A stretch of 64,000 bases of DNA from Microbotryomycetes sp. JL201 (Eukaryota; Basidiomycota; Microbotryomycetes): contig JAQYUZ010000007.1 of assembly GCA_033819885.1 (NCBI GenBank), positions 186,001-250,000 of the forward strand, written 5' to 3'. The notes under the pieces are model-generated. The model saw nothing but the letters and a program-made list of their open reading frames with translations. It did no database searches and was not told the DNA's origin. This document shows positions 1 through 9,568 of the stretch, piece by piece (the first letter of the stretch is position 1; each line of letters starts with the position of its first letter). The position numbers were made by a program, and so were the translations under genes.

Positions 1-2
1 CT

Positions 3-266
3 GTCAAACCCCCCATCGATGCCTTCGAGGATCGCCGAGGCAAAGAGAAGTGGGATGGAAAGAGGCGTAAGAAAAATTGGCTTGTGGGCAAGATCAGCGG
101 AGATTATTGCAGCCATAGACGACGTTGCGTCTTGGACCGCAAACCACTGTGTTTGGGCGTACCGAGGTGGAGAATGAGAGAAGCATGGAGAAAAAATCAC
201 GAAATGCACGAAGCGCTGGAAAGTCCGCGGTCCGTGGCAAAGTCCGCAATCAGAAGACTCTTATAA
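3..266 (+). CDS. possible 3' end of a gene entering from the left edge
   Basis: An open frame runs in from the edge and stops at 264-266, 47 bp before the convergent NAF1 stop. Its first 30 residues are rich in Lys, Arg, Asp and Trp (KWDGKRRKKNWLVG at about positions 51-92) and look coding. The rest is Arg- and Cys-rich and looks more like read-through of an intron or of non-coding DNA. I do not recognise the protein. The true coding part may end at a donor near position 84-90. Confidence is low because only a fragment is visible. Confidence 0.25.
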   Translation, partial: VKPPIDAFEDRRGKEKWDGKRRKKNWLVGKISGDYCSHRRRCVLDRKPLCLGVPRWRMREAWRKNHEMHEALESPRSVAKSAIRRLL

Positions 267-313
267 GCGTGGCGATACAACAAGATCGGGCGAGGACAAG
301 CTACGAGAGTAAT

Positions 314-2453
314 CTACTGCTGAGGTGGGTATTGTCCAGTGGAGGGCCAGTACCCTGATTGCAAAGTACCTTCGCCTGCATTCGCGAAAAAACGCGGGTT
401 GAAATGACCAGACGAGGCGTCCGAAGCAGGAGGTTGAGCAGGATAAGTCGGAGGTGCATGCTGCATGCCATTGAACATGTCGACGCCTTGACTTGCCGCA
501 GAAGGATAACCAAACATGGGGTACTGCGTCATTGCGCCATACATGTTTTGCACGTAAGTTGGCTGAGAGTACGGCGGCATCTGAATGTTGCTCGGATTTC
601 GAGGATCGTACTCTGCCATGGGAGGCGGAGGCTGGACCATGGTCTGCTGTCCAAACTGGGGTGGGGGCATTGCTCCAGCCTGCGACGACGCCGTTGGCCG
701 CGCTGGCAGACCACTTGGTCTCGGTGGCAAGCTGGCAATGTGTCGACCGTTGCCTCGTCCTCTTGTCTGCCCTCTGCCTCGTTGCTGGCTGCCTCTGCCT
801 CGCCCAGTTCCACGTCCACGACCGCCTCTCGCCCCAACACTTTCGACAACGCCATCCGAGCCCGAATCATCACCACTGCCGTCGCTGAATTCGAATTCGG
901 CGGCCTCGCCATTGTAGCCGGTGGCTTTTTCAAACATCCGCCGACCATCTCGACCAGACGGCGGTTTCGAGCCGACATCGACGCCTCTCATACTCTGCGG
1001 CTGATGAATGTTTTCACCCATGGACGAATCGAGGTCGGCGTATGATGTCGCAGGTCGCGCCGGCAAGGAGGCGACGCCACCAGTGATGACCGCCGGTCTC
1101 GCTGGCTTGCCTTTGCCAACTTGCGCAGATGACGACGACGGCGCATTGCCAGCTCGAGCCGCTTTCCGTTCTGCCTTTTGCGCGCGCCTGTACTCTTGCT
1201 CGGCTTCGTCGTCTGAAAACTCGACTTCCGCCGCTCCTGCTTCTTCGTCCCAAATGTTGCTGGCGTCGGTGCCCTTGATGTTGCGCAGCTCGCGAGTAAA
1301 CACAAAGCTAGCCAATGTCGGTGCATAATGCACCGGCCGACCAGTCGTAAAGACTGTCGGATCGGGTGGACTGTTGGCAGGGAATCTTAGACTGTAGAAC
1401 GGTTGCTGGACGGAGCCAAAAGTTTCAAACACCTGCAGAGAGCACAACCTGAGCCGATGAGCTTTGTCATTGCAGGACTTGGCTGCTCACTGTTCCGATG
1501 ACGGTCCTGTCTGACCAGCAACAGATCGTGCCTTCATCGAGGACCCGATAGCTGCCCTCTGCGCCTGCCTTGACGACGACAACATTGGAGATGACGCTTT
1601 GAATGTGACCCAAAAGAGCCAAAGCGTGGTCTTCCGGCACCTTGTCGATCGCAGGCAAGGCGACATCCGGCACTTCAACTTCGTGCTCTGTCCTTGGTGC
1701 TGACCCGGATACACCTCGGCCGTCTTCATCGTCGTCATCGTCTGATGCAGCAACAGCAGATTGACGAAGCTTCTTCGGCGCTTTGTTGTCCTTCGCTTGA
1801 AGGTTTGCTGGTTTCTCTTCGTCCGACGAGGTGTCTTCGTCCGAGCTGTCGTCCGAACTAATGCAAACTACGTCAGGTCTTTTGTGAGTGTAAATCAAGT
1901 ATTTAAAAGTTCACCTGTCGTCACTGCTTTCGCCCGACATGTTGTCGCCTGAATGGTCTTTGGCCGTTATATGTGTTGGCCTGGTCACACCTCGGTCTTT
2001 CAACTCTTGCTCGACCTTGTCCAGGTCTGTTTCTGTCGTTGATGCACCTGTATCGAATCCTGCTTTCTGTTTGAGCTCCTGCACGACTTGCTCCAACTCG
2101 CTCGGGCCCCTCGGTGCTCCTCCTGCCGTTGCTTGTGACGTTGCAGGGTCCACTTCTGCGACTCCGAGCGACAGAATGTGTTCAATATCGGCAGGCAACC
2201 CTGCCAAGCTGTGTTTTATAGTCGGTGTAGCTGCCATGTCGGCGTTGGTAGCATTTGCCGGACTTGCAGTAACAGATTGGGTTGACGGTCCATCTGCTGC
2301 AGAAGTCTGAGTTTCTGTTAAGGTTTGCACAGATTGCTGCGTATCTGTGACAGTCGCCATGGCGGCGTCATTGGGCTGAGCTTGTCCGAGCGTCTCGGGT
2401 TTGACGTCTGTGTTGTTGTCGCTTGCTGCAGCGGCAGCTAGGTCTGTCGACAT
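314..2453 (-). CDS. NAF1: H/ACA RNP assembly factor NAF1
   Basis: Naf1 is the nuclear chaperone that occupies the Gar1 position during assembly of H/ACA snoRNPs and telomerase RNP. Three exons give about 674 residues: 2453-1915, 1857-1491 and 1432-314. The introns are 57 and 58 nt, with donors GTGAAC and GTGAGC. The N-terminal third is Ser/Thr/Asp-rich and acidic, with runs such as SSDDSSDEDTSSDEE. The central Gar1/Naf1 beta-barrel spans the second junction, from VLDEGTICCWSDRTVIGT to VFETFGSVQQPFYSLRF. The tail is Gly/Arg- then Pro/Gln/Tyr-rich, as in other Naf1 proteins. The ATG at 2453 is the first in frame. The gene is divergent from EF-Ts with 172 bp between them. The domain call is firm; only the exact first intron acceptor is a choice between two AGs. 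Confidence 0.9.
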
Positions 2454-2625
2454 GCTCGAGAAAGCAACAGTCCGTGCTTGAGACTTGACGGATCAGCTCG
2501 CCGTTTGTCGTGTCGAAAAAAAGTTAAAATTGTCGGCGATCGCGCGCGCGAGTTTGGCCAGTTTGACCTCCTCTCGCACGTCAACATCCGGAAGCTGTCA
2601 CCTGCCAACTCACAGAAGGCTGAGC
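2454..2625. promoter_or_regulatory. shared NAF1 / EF-Ts divergent promoter region
   Basis: These 172 bp separate two ATGs in opposite orientation, so they must hold both promoters and 5' leaders. The clearest element is an uninterrupted alternating CG run at 2541-2550. I see no TATA box near either start. Confidence 0.5.
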
Positions 2626-3759
2626 ATGACTCGTCCATCCACCCGGTGTCTTAGGCGGCTTACGTCACTGCTGTCAGCCAAGCCGGCGCCGCGTCCGGGC
2701 TTGTTCGCTGCCGACTTGCAAGCGCGCGCTTCAACGTCCTCGTCGACGCCCAGTGTGCCGATCAAGCTCATCTCTGAGCTGCGAGCGCGCAGACCAGGCA
2801 CGCCGTTGTCGAATGCGCGCACGGCGTTGGCATCGAGCGGAAACGACGTCGCAGCGGCTTTGCAATGGCTAGACAAGCAAGCAGCGACTCAGGGCGCCGC
2901 CAAACAAGCCAAGCTGCAGTCAAGAGAGGCAAATCAAGGTCTCGTCGGCGTCGCAGTCCTGGCAGACGGCATCTCAAAGCAGACAGGCGTCAGAGCAGCC
3001 GTCGTCGAACTCCGATGCGAGACTGACTTTGTGGCGAGGACAGACGAGTTTAGAGCGCTGGCCGAGCAAATCGCGAGAAGTGTCGCATTCTTCGCAGAAG
3101 CTGCCAACAGACCCGACGACAAGCTCGCCTTCGCCGATGTCGAGCTGAAAGACGTTTTGGCCATTCCTGTCGTGCCGCCACCTCACGCCACCACAAACTC
3201 TCACGTCTCGGAAGCCAATCACTCGACTGTCAACGAGAGCATTCAAGCCGCCATCTCAAAGCTAGGAGAAAACATTACGCTACACAGAGTGTCGTCTGTC
3301 GCAACCGACCCAGTTACCCGACCAGGCGCGTTGCCGATGCACGTCGTCTCGCCGTTCTTGCATGGCAGTGTTAAAACGAGCACGGACGATCCTACGTTCC
3401 AAAGTGGAACCTTGGCTGGACTCGTCTTGTGCAGGATCTCTGCCGGCCAGTCTGAAGCCGTCTCTGTCGATTCGCAGGATGTTCAGAAACTTGCTCGCGC
3501 ACTTGCGAGACAAGTGGTTGCTTTGCCTACATTTTCCGTCACGTCTTCAGGAACAGAACATAGTCTTGAATCGGCCGAGCAAAGCACTGCGTTGTACGAC
3601 CAAAGTATGATGACGATGGCGAGCTCGCCTCTGCTTGAGTTTGAGCAAGGCGCATCAGTCAGGGACGTCTTGAGATTGTGGAACAAGGCGAAAGGTCTAG
3701 ACTCGTCTGCAGGGTTTGAGGTTCTAGACGTCAAGCGGTGGCGAGTTGGAGCAGAGTGA
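2626..3759 (+). CDS. TSF1: mitochondrial translation elongation factor Ts
   Basis: EF-Ts regenerates mitochondrial EF-Tu-GTP by nucleotide exchange in the matrix. This is a single exon of 377 residues. The first 35-40 residues are rich in Arg, Ser and Ala, as expected for a targeting peptide. They are followed by the UBA-like helix region (KLISELRARRPGTPLSNARTAL) and the EF-Ts core signature VELRCETDFVARTDEFRALA. The C-terminal dimerisation region is recognisable but diverged. The frame is open upstream to 2485, but only the ATG at 2626 gives a normal targeting sequence. Budding yeast lacks this gene; fission yeast and basidiomycetes keep it. Confidence 0.9.
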   Translation: MTRPSTRCLRRLTSLLSAKPAPRPGLFAADLQARASTSSSTPSVPIKLISELRARRPGTPLSNARTALASSGNDVAAALQWLDKQAATQGAAKQAKLQSREANQGLVGVAVLADGISKQTGVRAAVVELRCETDFVARTDEFRALAEQIARSVAFFAEAANRPDDKLAFADVELKDVLAIPVVPPPHATTNSHVSEANHSTVNESIQAAISKLGENITLHRVSSVATDPVTRPGALPMHVVSPFLHGSVKTSTDDPTFQSGTLAGLVLCRISAGQSEAVSVDSQDVQKLARALARQVVALPTFSVTSSGTEHSLESAEQSTALYDQSMMTMASSPLLEFEQGASVRDVLRLWNKAKGLDSSAGFEVLDVKRWRVGAE

Positions 3760-3997
3760 AATATCTTTTGGAGCAGAGTGAAATATCATGCAAGAGAACA
3801 GGAGAAAAAACAAAAAGACATGCACAATGCAAAGAAAACTAGTAACAGAGAAAGAGAGAGAACGAGCTGAATGACATGTACAACTGAGGAACCCTTCGTG
3901 TTGTCGTGTATGAACAAGCAAGGCAAAGATGCGGTTTGCTTTGTCTCGCGCACACCGGGCGGCAAGATATCGCAAACGTCACGTGCGTGTCCTATGT

Positions 3998-4804
3998 TTA
4001 TCTGGAGGACGACATTCCGAAGCTGGAACCGAGGGGGCTGCGTCGTTCTGGGCGAGCAGCATTCGAGGGTGGCGGCTTGATGGTCGGTGAAGGTCTGTTG
4101 GCGATCGAGTCGCTGAACCTTCGGGTTGAGGTGCGATCGTCAGAGTCGTTGCTGCTGTTGCGCTGTACCGGCAGCATAGGTAGAGGAGGCATGGCACCTG
4201 GCGTTACTCCTGCATGTAGCGACCTCGACCATTCTTCATCTTCTGGCGTCGGAGGCACATCATCATCATCTTGCACATCCTCTGCCGTACTCGCTCGCTC
4301 GGATCGCGTTGGAGACACCGTGTCGAGCTTGATCATATCGTGCTCGATACCCTCGAGCTTGCGCTGCAGAGCTCGTTTGTGGCCACTTCCGTCTGACAGC
4401 GGCTTGCTCGTGCTTGCGACGCTGCTCGCTTGTCTGATGTCTTTCAAAGAGTGTTGCAAGCTGTCTGAGTTTTCTGACGACGTATCCGAATCTGACCAGA
4501 TCGAGCTTTGCTGAGGTGTTTCAGTAGGGGCCCGAGCACGACGCGGCGGTGCAGAAGAAGAGACGTCCGGTTCTGGCGTAGCCGAGCGAGACGGCAGCAC
4601 AGGGAACGGGTATGCTCCTGAAGCGAAAACTGGCTGGCTGTCGCGGGCCATGTGTCGCAGTGTTGTTACAGGAGCGTCTGCCGCACGGACCGCGTTCGCT
4701 GGCGGATTGAGATGCGTTGACGTCGACTTGTAGAGAACGGGTGACAAGAAGGACATGCCGGTCGAGCCAAATTGGTGCGTGGCTGCTGGCGGAGACTCGA
4801 GCAT
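3998..4804 (-). CDS. hypothetical Ser/Pro-rich protein
   Basis: A single open frame of 268 residues starts at the ATG at 4804; the frame continues upstream only from non-ATG codons. The protein is low complexity, rich in Ser, Pro, Thr and Asp, with basic RRARAP and acidic VQDDDDVPPTPEDEEW patches. No domain, signal peptide or membrane segment is visible. It is probably disordered. One short helix-forming stretch (KRALQRKLEGIEHDMIKLD) could be a coiled-coil or binding motif. It converges on EF-Ts and is divergent from the large gene at 5426. I do not recognise a family. Coding status rests on length, codon character and position. Confidence 0.55.
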   Translation of the reverse strand: MLESPPAATHQFGSTGMSFLSPVLYKSTSTHLNPPANAVRAADAPVTTLRHMARDSQPVFASGAYPFPVLPSRSATPEPDVSSSAPPRRARAPTETPQQSSIWSDSDTSSENSDSLQHSLKDIRQASSVASTSKPLSDGSGHKRALQRKLEGIEHDMIKLDTVSPTRSERASTAEDVQDDDDVPPTPEDEEWSRSLHAGVTPGAMPPLPMLPVQRNSSNDSDDRTSTRRFSDSIANRPSPTIKPPPSNAARPERRSPLGSSFGMSSSR

Positions 4805-5425
4805 GATTGATTCTGTTTTGTGCAAGTTCAAAATGAATCCGCCCGCGGCTCGAAAATCAGCGACTCGGGTCGGGGGCTATAAGGCCAGTGCAGCGGGGCC
4901 TGGCAGCAGATCAGACACTCACTGGTAATGCAACTAGAGCTTGCGGTGGTCAAAAGACGGTCTACAACACATGCAAAGCGTGGCATTGACGTCAAGGCTT
5001 CGCTGTCCGAGGTGCTGCGCATTTTCGCCAGCGACCCACAGAGAGTGTACAATCCGTGAGAAGCGAGCTTTGTTCATCGATCTTGAGTACGTGAGCTTCT
5101 CGTGTTTCTCTGCGAAACCGCGGCGTGACCGCACGGGCGAAATCGAGGGTCGTAGAGCTTGGAGCAAAGTCACGTGACCTGTCGGGTTTGGCCGAGAAGA
5201 TTTGCGAAGAAACAGAGACGAAAGGCAGCAGACGGAGTGGACCTTTTGGAAGTTGCTGAAAAGTGCCTTTGGATGAGATTGACGCTGACAAGTGTCCTAG
5301 TGCGATCGGATCGCCCCTCGTCAATTTTGGGTGTTGAAATCTGCGCTTGGCGCGGCGCGCGAAGCTTGCTCGTACGTGCTCGTGTCGATCGCCGGTGCCA
5401 GCCCAGAGGCGTCATCGCGTAGCCG
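4805..5425. other. 621-bp divergent intergenic region
   Basis: This separates the hypothetical gene ending its upstream side at 4804 from the + strand gene at 5426. It contains one coding-like small frame on the + strand (4928-5059, 43 residues, ending IFASDPQRVYNP) that I cannot extend into a convincing gene. No other feature is evident. Confidence 0.4.
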
Positions 5426-8400
5426 ATGGGCTTGTTCAGCAGGAAAAAGAAGCAGCAGCAGGCTGCGGTGTCGGTGCAGGACAGTGCACGAGCCCGAGCA
5501 GGAACGTCGACCGTCCCCGCCGCGACCAGCGACAACACGCGCCTGCAGCGGCCCCAGACGGCATCGCACGCCTCAGTGACAGCTCAGGATGGTTTGAACG
5601 ACGTCAAAGGGGCTGACGGGCATGCGTCAATGCCGACTGACGCTGTCGATCGCGCTCGACCGGCGTTGGATCCCGCACCGCCAGCCAGCCGACATCGATC
5701 CGATTTGACGCAGCAAAGCTCTGGTCAGTCGAGATCTACAGCACGAACGTAGTGACTGCTGTCTGCTGTCCTGCTGCGCCACCTGCCTTGATTGTACGCT
5801 GACGGGCCGACTTGTGCGACCGTTTCTTTTCGTTCGCCTGCGCAGCACGTTGGGACACGGTCAGGCCACTCGTGTACGGAGCACGCCAGACACAACCAAG
5901 CGCAAACGTCAGTCGTTCTCTTCAACTTGCCAAGTAGCATCTGACGACGGCCAGCTGACTTGTTTGCCTCGTCCGGCCTCAGCCAACCGACACGAGGGCC
6001 GAGCTGGGCCGGGACGCGTATGCGCAGCACGTCTCTATAGACGGCCATGCAGAATCTGCGCCGAGTGACGAACACGCAGAGCGAAAAGGCTTGTGGCGCT
6101 TTGGACGCTCGGCCGGCCCTGCAAAGAAACGGACAAACAGCACGAGCAGCGCACTCGCTTTGTCCAACCAAGACTCGTCAGACTCGGGATTCTTTGTCAC
6201 ATCATTCAGGACAGTTTCGCGTGTACAAGAAACAATCTCACCCGGCCCGTACGAGAGCATGCCGGCCGGAGCAAATTTGCCACTGCCTCCGCGACAGTCG
6301 ATCCGGACTGGCCACAGCGTCAATCCGAGCCCGGCGACGGTGCCGCAGCAACGGAAATCCTACGATACGACGCGTGCATCGTTCGACTCGTCCTCGTCCT
6401 CGCGTCCGCTGCCTCAACGACCACCGCTGTCGACGCGACCCGGTTCCGGATCGGGCAGGGACGAATCGGACCGCGCAATGTCGCCTACGATCAGCGTAGA
6501 GGCTTTCAGGCTCGCATCAAACCGATCAAAATCTCAAATTTCACTCGCATCGCTTGTCGATGACGCTCACATGCCGCACGAACGGCCCCGCTTCGAACCC
6601 GACAAAAGCAGACGAAGCTCGCTCAAGAGCGAAACTGATTCCTCTAACCAGCCTGCGCTCGTGCCTCCGCGGTTCAACTTCAACGCAAACCACTCGCGCT
6701 CGTCCTCTGATCAGTCTCTCGGTTCGTTTCAAGGTAGCGAAGACGACCGCCACTCACGCGCAGAGCGGCTGTCCCCTTCCCAGTCGGCGGCTTCACGGTT
6801 GTCCAACGCACCAGAGTTGCCTCTCTCAGTCAACACAAGCTCCCTCGCAGCAATCTCAAGTGAAAAAGGCTTGCCGTCGTCAGCGTCCTCCGAATCAGAA
6901 TTGAGATTGATCGGCATGTACGGCTACAGTCCAACCGTCGGCCGAGGAGAAGGTTTTGCTCAGTCACCAGTGTCCATGAACTCGTCGCCCATGAGGGTAG
7001 CGTCACGACCCATGCCGTCGCCGTCTGTCGTGTCGCGTTCCAGCTTCGAAACAACGACTCTTAACTCCGGCCACGACTTGTCGTCAAAATCACATGGGCC
7101 AGCTACGGTGTCACCTACACATACACGCTTGCATTCTGCACCTTCTACAGCACCTTCACTGTCGGTGCAGCCCCCGACGCCCGCTGCCAAGGCCGCATTC
7201 CAAAAATCGCGAACGGTGTCCGCCATGGCCGCGTCCAAGGGCAAAGGCAGGGCATCTGCCTGGGGCGTTGACAGCAGTGACGACGGAAGCGAGCAAGAAA
7301 GCAGCGAGGACGATGATGAGGTGCCGTTGGCGCAGATCAAGAGCCGCAGTCAAACCGATTTGTCGTTGCCGCCATCACGCGCGACCATGTACTCGCACGG
7401 CCCAAAAGCAAGGTCGAGCGTTGACGTCTCGCGAGGCCGTCGGACAAGCAGCGAAGTTGAAGTCTTGCTAGAGTCTCCGCCGCCTCGACATGCCGTTTTG
7501 CCGAAAGCCGCAATCGCTACGAATTCAATCGAATCGCTGAAGCGCGCGAGCATTGGCCAAGCGGCCCCGACTCATCCACCAAAATCGGCTATGCGACCAT
7601 CACGCTCACAACGGCGATCCGTCTCGGCATTGAGCATCTCCAGTCAACCGCCGCCGACATCCCAGCCGTTGACCGTCAGATCAAATTCGGGTCCAGCCAA
7701 TGCTGGTCCACCACAGATTGATTTCTCACCGCTGCCTTCGTCTCCTCTGATGAGTTCGACAACGGTCCTGCCGATGTCCTCGACAACAGTTTCTGCCTCA
7801 ACGACCACGCCAACGCGCACGCATCAACCTCGGGCTCAGTCTCTGTCGTCCTCTGCATCTGGATCAGGGTCGGGCTCGTCTGCTCCGCGCACACCAAAGG
7901 ACATGTCACCGGCCGTGTCTGACCTCGGACTCAAGAGCGGCGGCTCTGGCTCGACGATCGCAAGCTCAGTGGTGGCCAACAGTCCAGCCGCGAGCACGAC
8001 AACGTTGCCGACTCAAGTGGTATACGACGATCCACAGCGTCGCACAGTCAAATTTGCAGAGGATGTGCCTATGGCGCTGCCGTCAATTTTGAAAAAGGGC
8101 AGTCGGACGAGCGTGCAACAGGCTCCGACCCCTTCTCGTTATTCTTTCAGCGGCAATGTCTCAAATGGTGGCCGGGCGGCGTCGATGGCATTCCAACACG
8201 GCTACAGCAACATAATGTCAAAGAGCGCGACAGACGTATCGACGGCGACAATGGGCAATGCCGCCAATTCGAGCGACGTTTTCGACCGCATGAAAGCTCG
8301 TCACAAGGCAGAGGCGCTGCAAGCTATCGCCATCGGACGAGACCTCAATGGACCCGACGATGCGCCGATCAAAACTCTGGACCAGGAGGAGGACGATGAA

Positions 8401-9203
8401 GAGGATGACGAACCTTTGGCATCTTTGCCAGCGCGACGTGGTTCACAGAGTGGTTCAATGCTCGGAGGCATGCCCGTCAACAATCGATATTCTATGATGG
8501 GCCCGTCGACGGGCATGGGCGCATTCAATTCTCCGTTCTTTGCTCCTCAGACTTCGTTTGGCGGTTTCTCTCCTTTGGCCGTTGCGCCGCCCGGTGTCGA
8601 TCCGTTCTTGTGTAAGTCTCTGGCATAATGTTCCTCCACTCGATGCTTTTTAGCTGATTTTTTGCATGTCCTGCAGACGCATCGCTCCCGAATGATCAAA
8701 AAATGCAGCTGCATCAGCGGTCTCAGCAAATGATGCAAATGATGGCGCAGGCAGCGATGCAAGCAAAAGCAGAGTCTGAAGCTGGCTGGGACGGCAGCAG
8801 TCATATGTCGGGCTCTACAGCTCAAGCGAACAGACCGCCGGTCGGACGACGACATGTGCCTGGCAGCATGTCGATGGGTCAACTGTCGGCATTTGGCGCA
8901 ATGCCAATGATGGGCTACTCTCAATTCAACATGCATGCTCCGCAAGTGACGTCGCTGCAACAGCAACACAATGATAGAGCAAGCGGCTTCCGCAACGCCA
9001 AATTACCACCGTTCGCGCCATCATTCGCAATGTCTCAACCCATGTTTCAACCTTCAATGTACGCCGGGTCGTCTTTCGGTCCATCCACGACCGGATCGGC
9101 TATCGGAGTCGGCGGCAGACACGGTTCTGCATCGTCGTCGCCTCGTCATTCGCTCGGCAACCGCGTATCATCGTCCGCGCTCGGCGTCAGTCGACGTGAA
9201 TAG
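5426..9203 (+). CDS. large Ser-rich protein of unknown function
   Basis: Three proposed exons are 5426-5723, 6041-8611 and 8677-9203, giving about 1131 residues. The last junction is secure: donor GTAAGT at 8612, acceptor CTGCAG at 8676, join DPFL-YASLPNDQK. The first intron (317 nt, donor GTCAGT) is long for this genome and may hide another exon. The protein starts MGLFSRKKKQQQ, a basic amphipathic start with glycine at position 2. It is mostly Ser/Pro/Thr-rich and disordered, with an acidic patch near 7290-7320. The most conserved-looking segment is FDRMKARHKAEALQAIAIG near 8280-8340, followed by an acidic stretch and a Met/Gln-rich tail (QQMMQMMAQAAMQ). The architecture suggests a phosphorylated scaffold, but I recognise no family. 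Confidence 0.75.
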
Positions 9204-9568
9204 AAAAAGCAATCCCTTTCTGGGGTTGTTTCCCCCTTTTCTAAACTAGCATATTTATAAATCTGGATCGTCTTCGTCTCTACAGCATTCATCATCACCC
9301 AAAAACAGACCCTCCTTTCTCCGTCTTTTTGTCGCATCGGACAGACACTCGTGTGCAGACTACTCTCTTTGGTATTTATCTAATAACGTTCAACTAGTCG
9401 CGTCAATCTCCTCTTCATTTTCCCGCTTGCAATCATTTCAGAGATCATTGATGGAGACCAAGGAGACCGGGACACGACATAGAGAGAGAGAGGGAGAGAG
9501 CATGCGACAAGTGTATCGCAGACAGTTCGACTCTTGGCGGAGGCAAATGTTCAGGCAAGGCTTGCGTG
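9204..9568. other. 365-bp convergent intergenic region
   Basis: This lies between two gene 3' ends. It holds T-rich and TA-rich stretches suited to mRNA 3' ends around 9210-9260 and a short GA-repeat tract near 9481-9500. No gene is seen. Confidence 0.5.

Noticed and set aside
359-1045. Long open frame antisense to NAF1 (228 codons)
   Set aside because: It lies wholly opposite conserved NAF1 coding sequence and is Arg/Ser/Cys-rich, as expected for the reverse strand of GC-rich codons.
9481-9500. GA repeat as a regulatory element
   Set aside because: It lies between two gene 3' ends, so a promoter role is unlikely; kept only as simple sequence.
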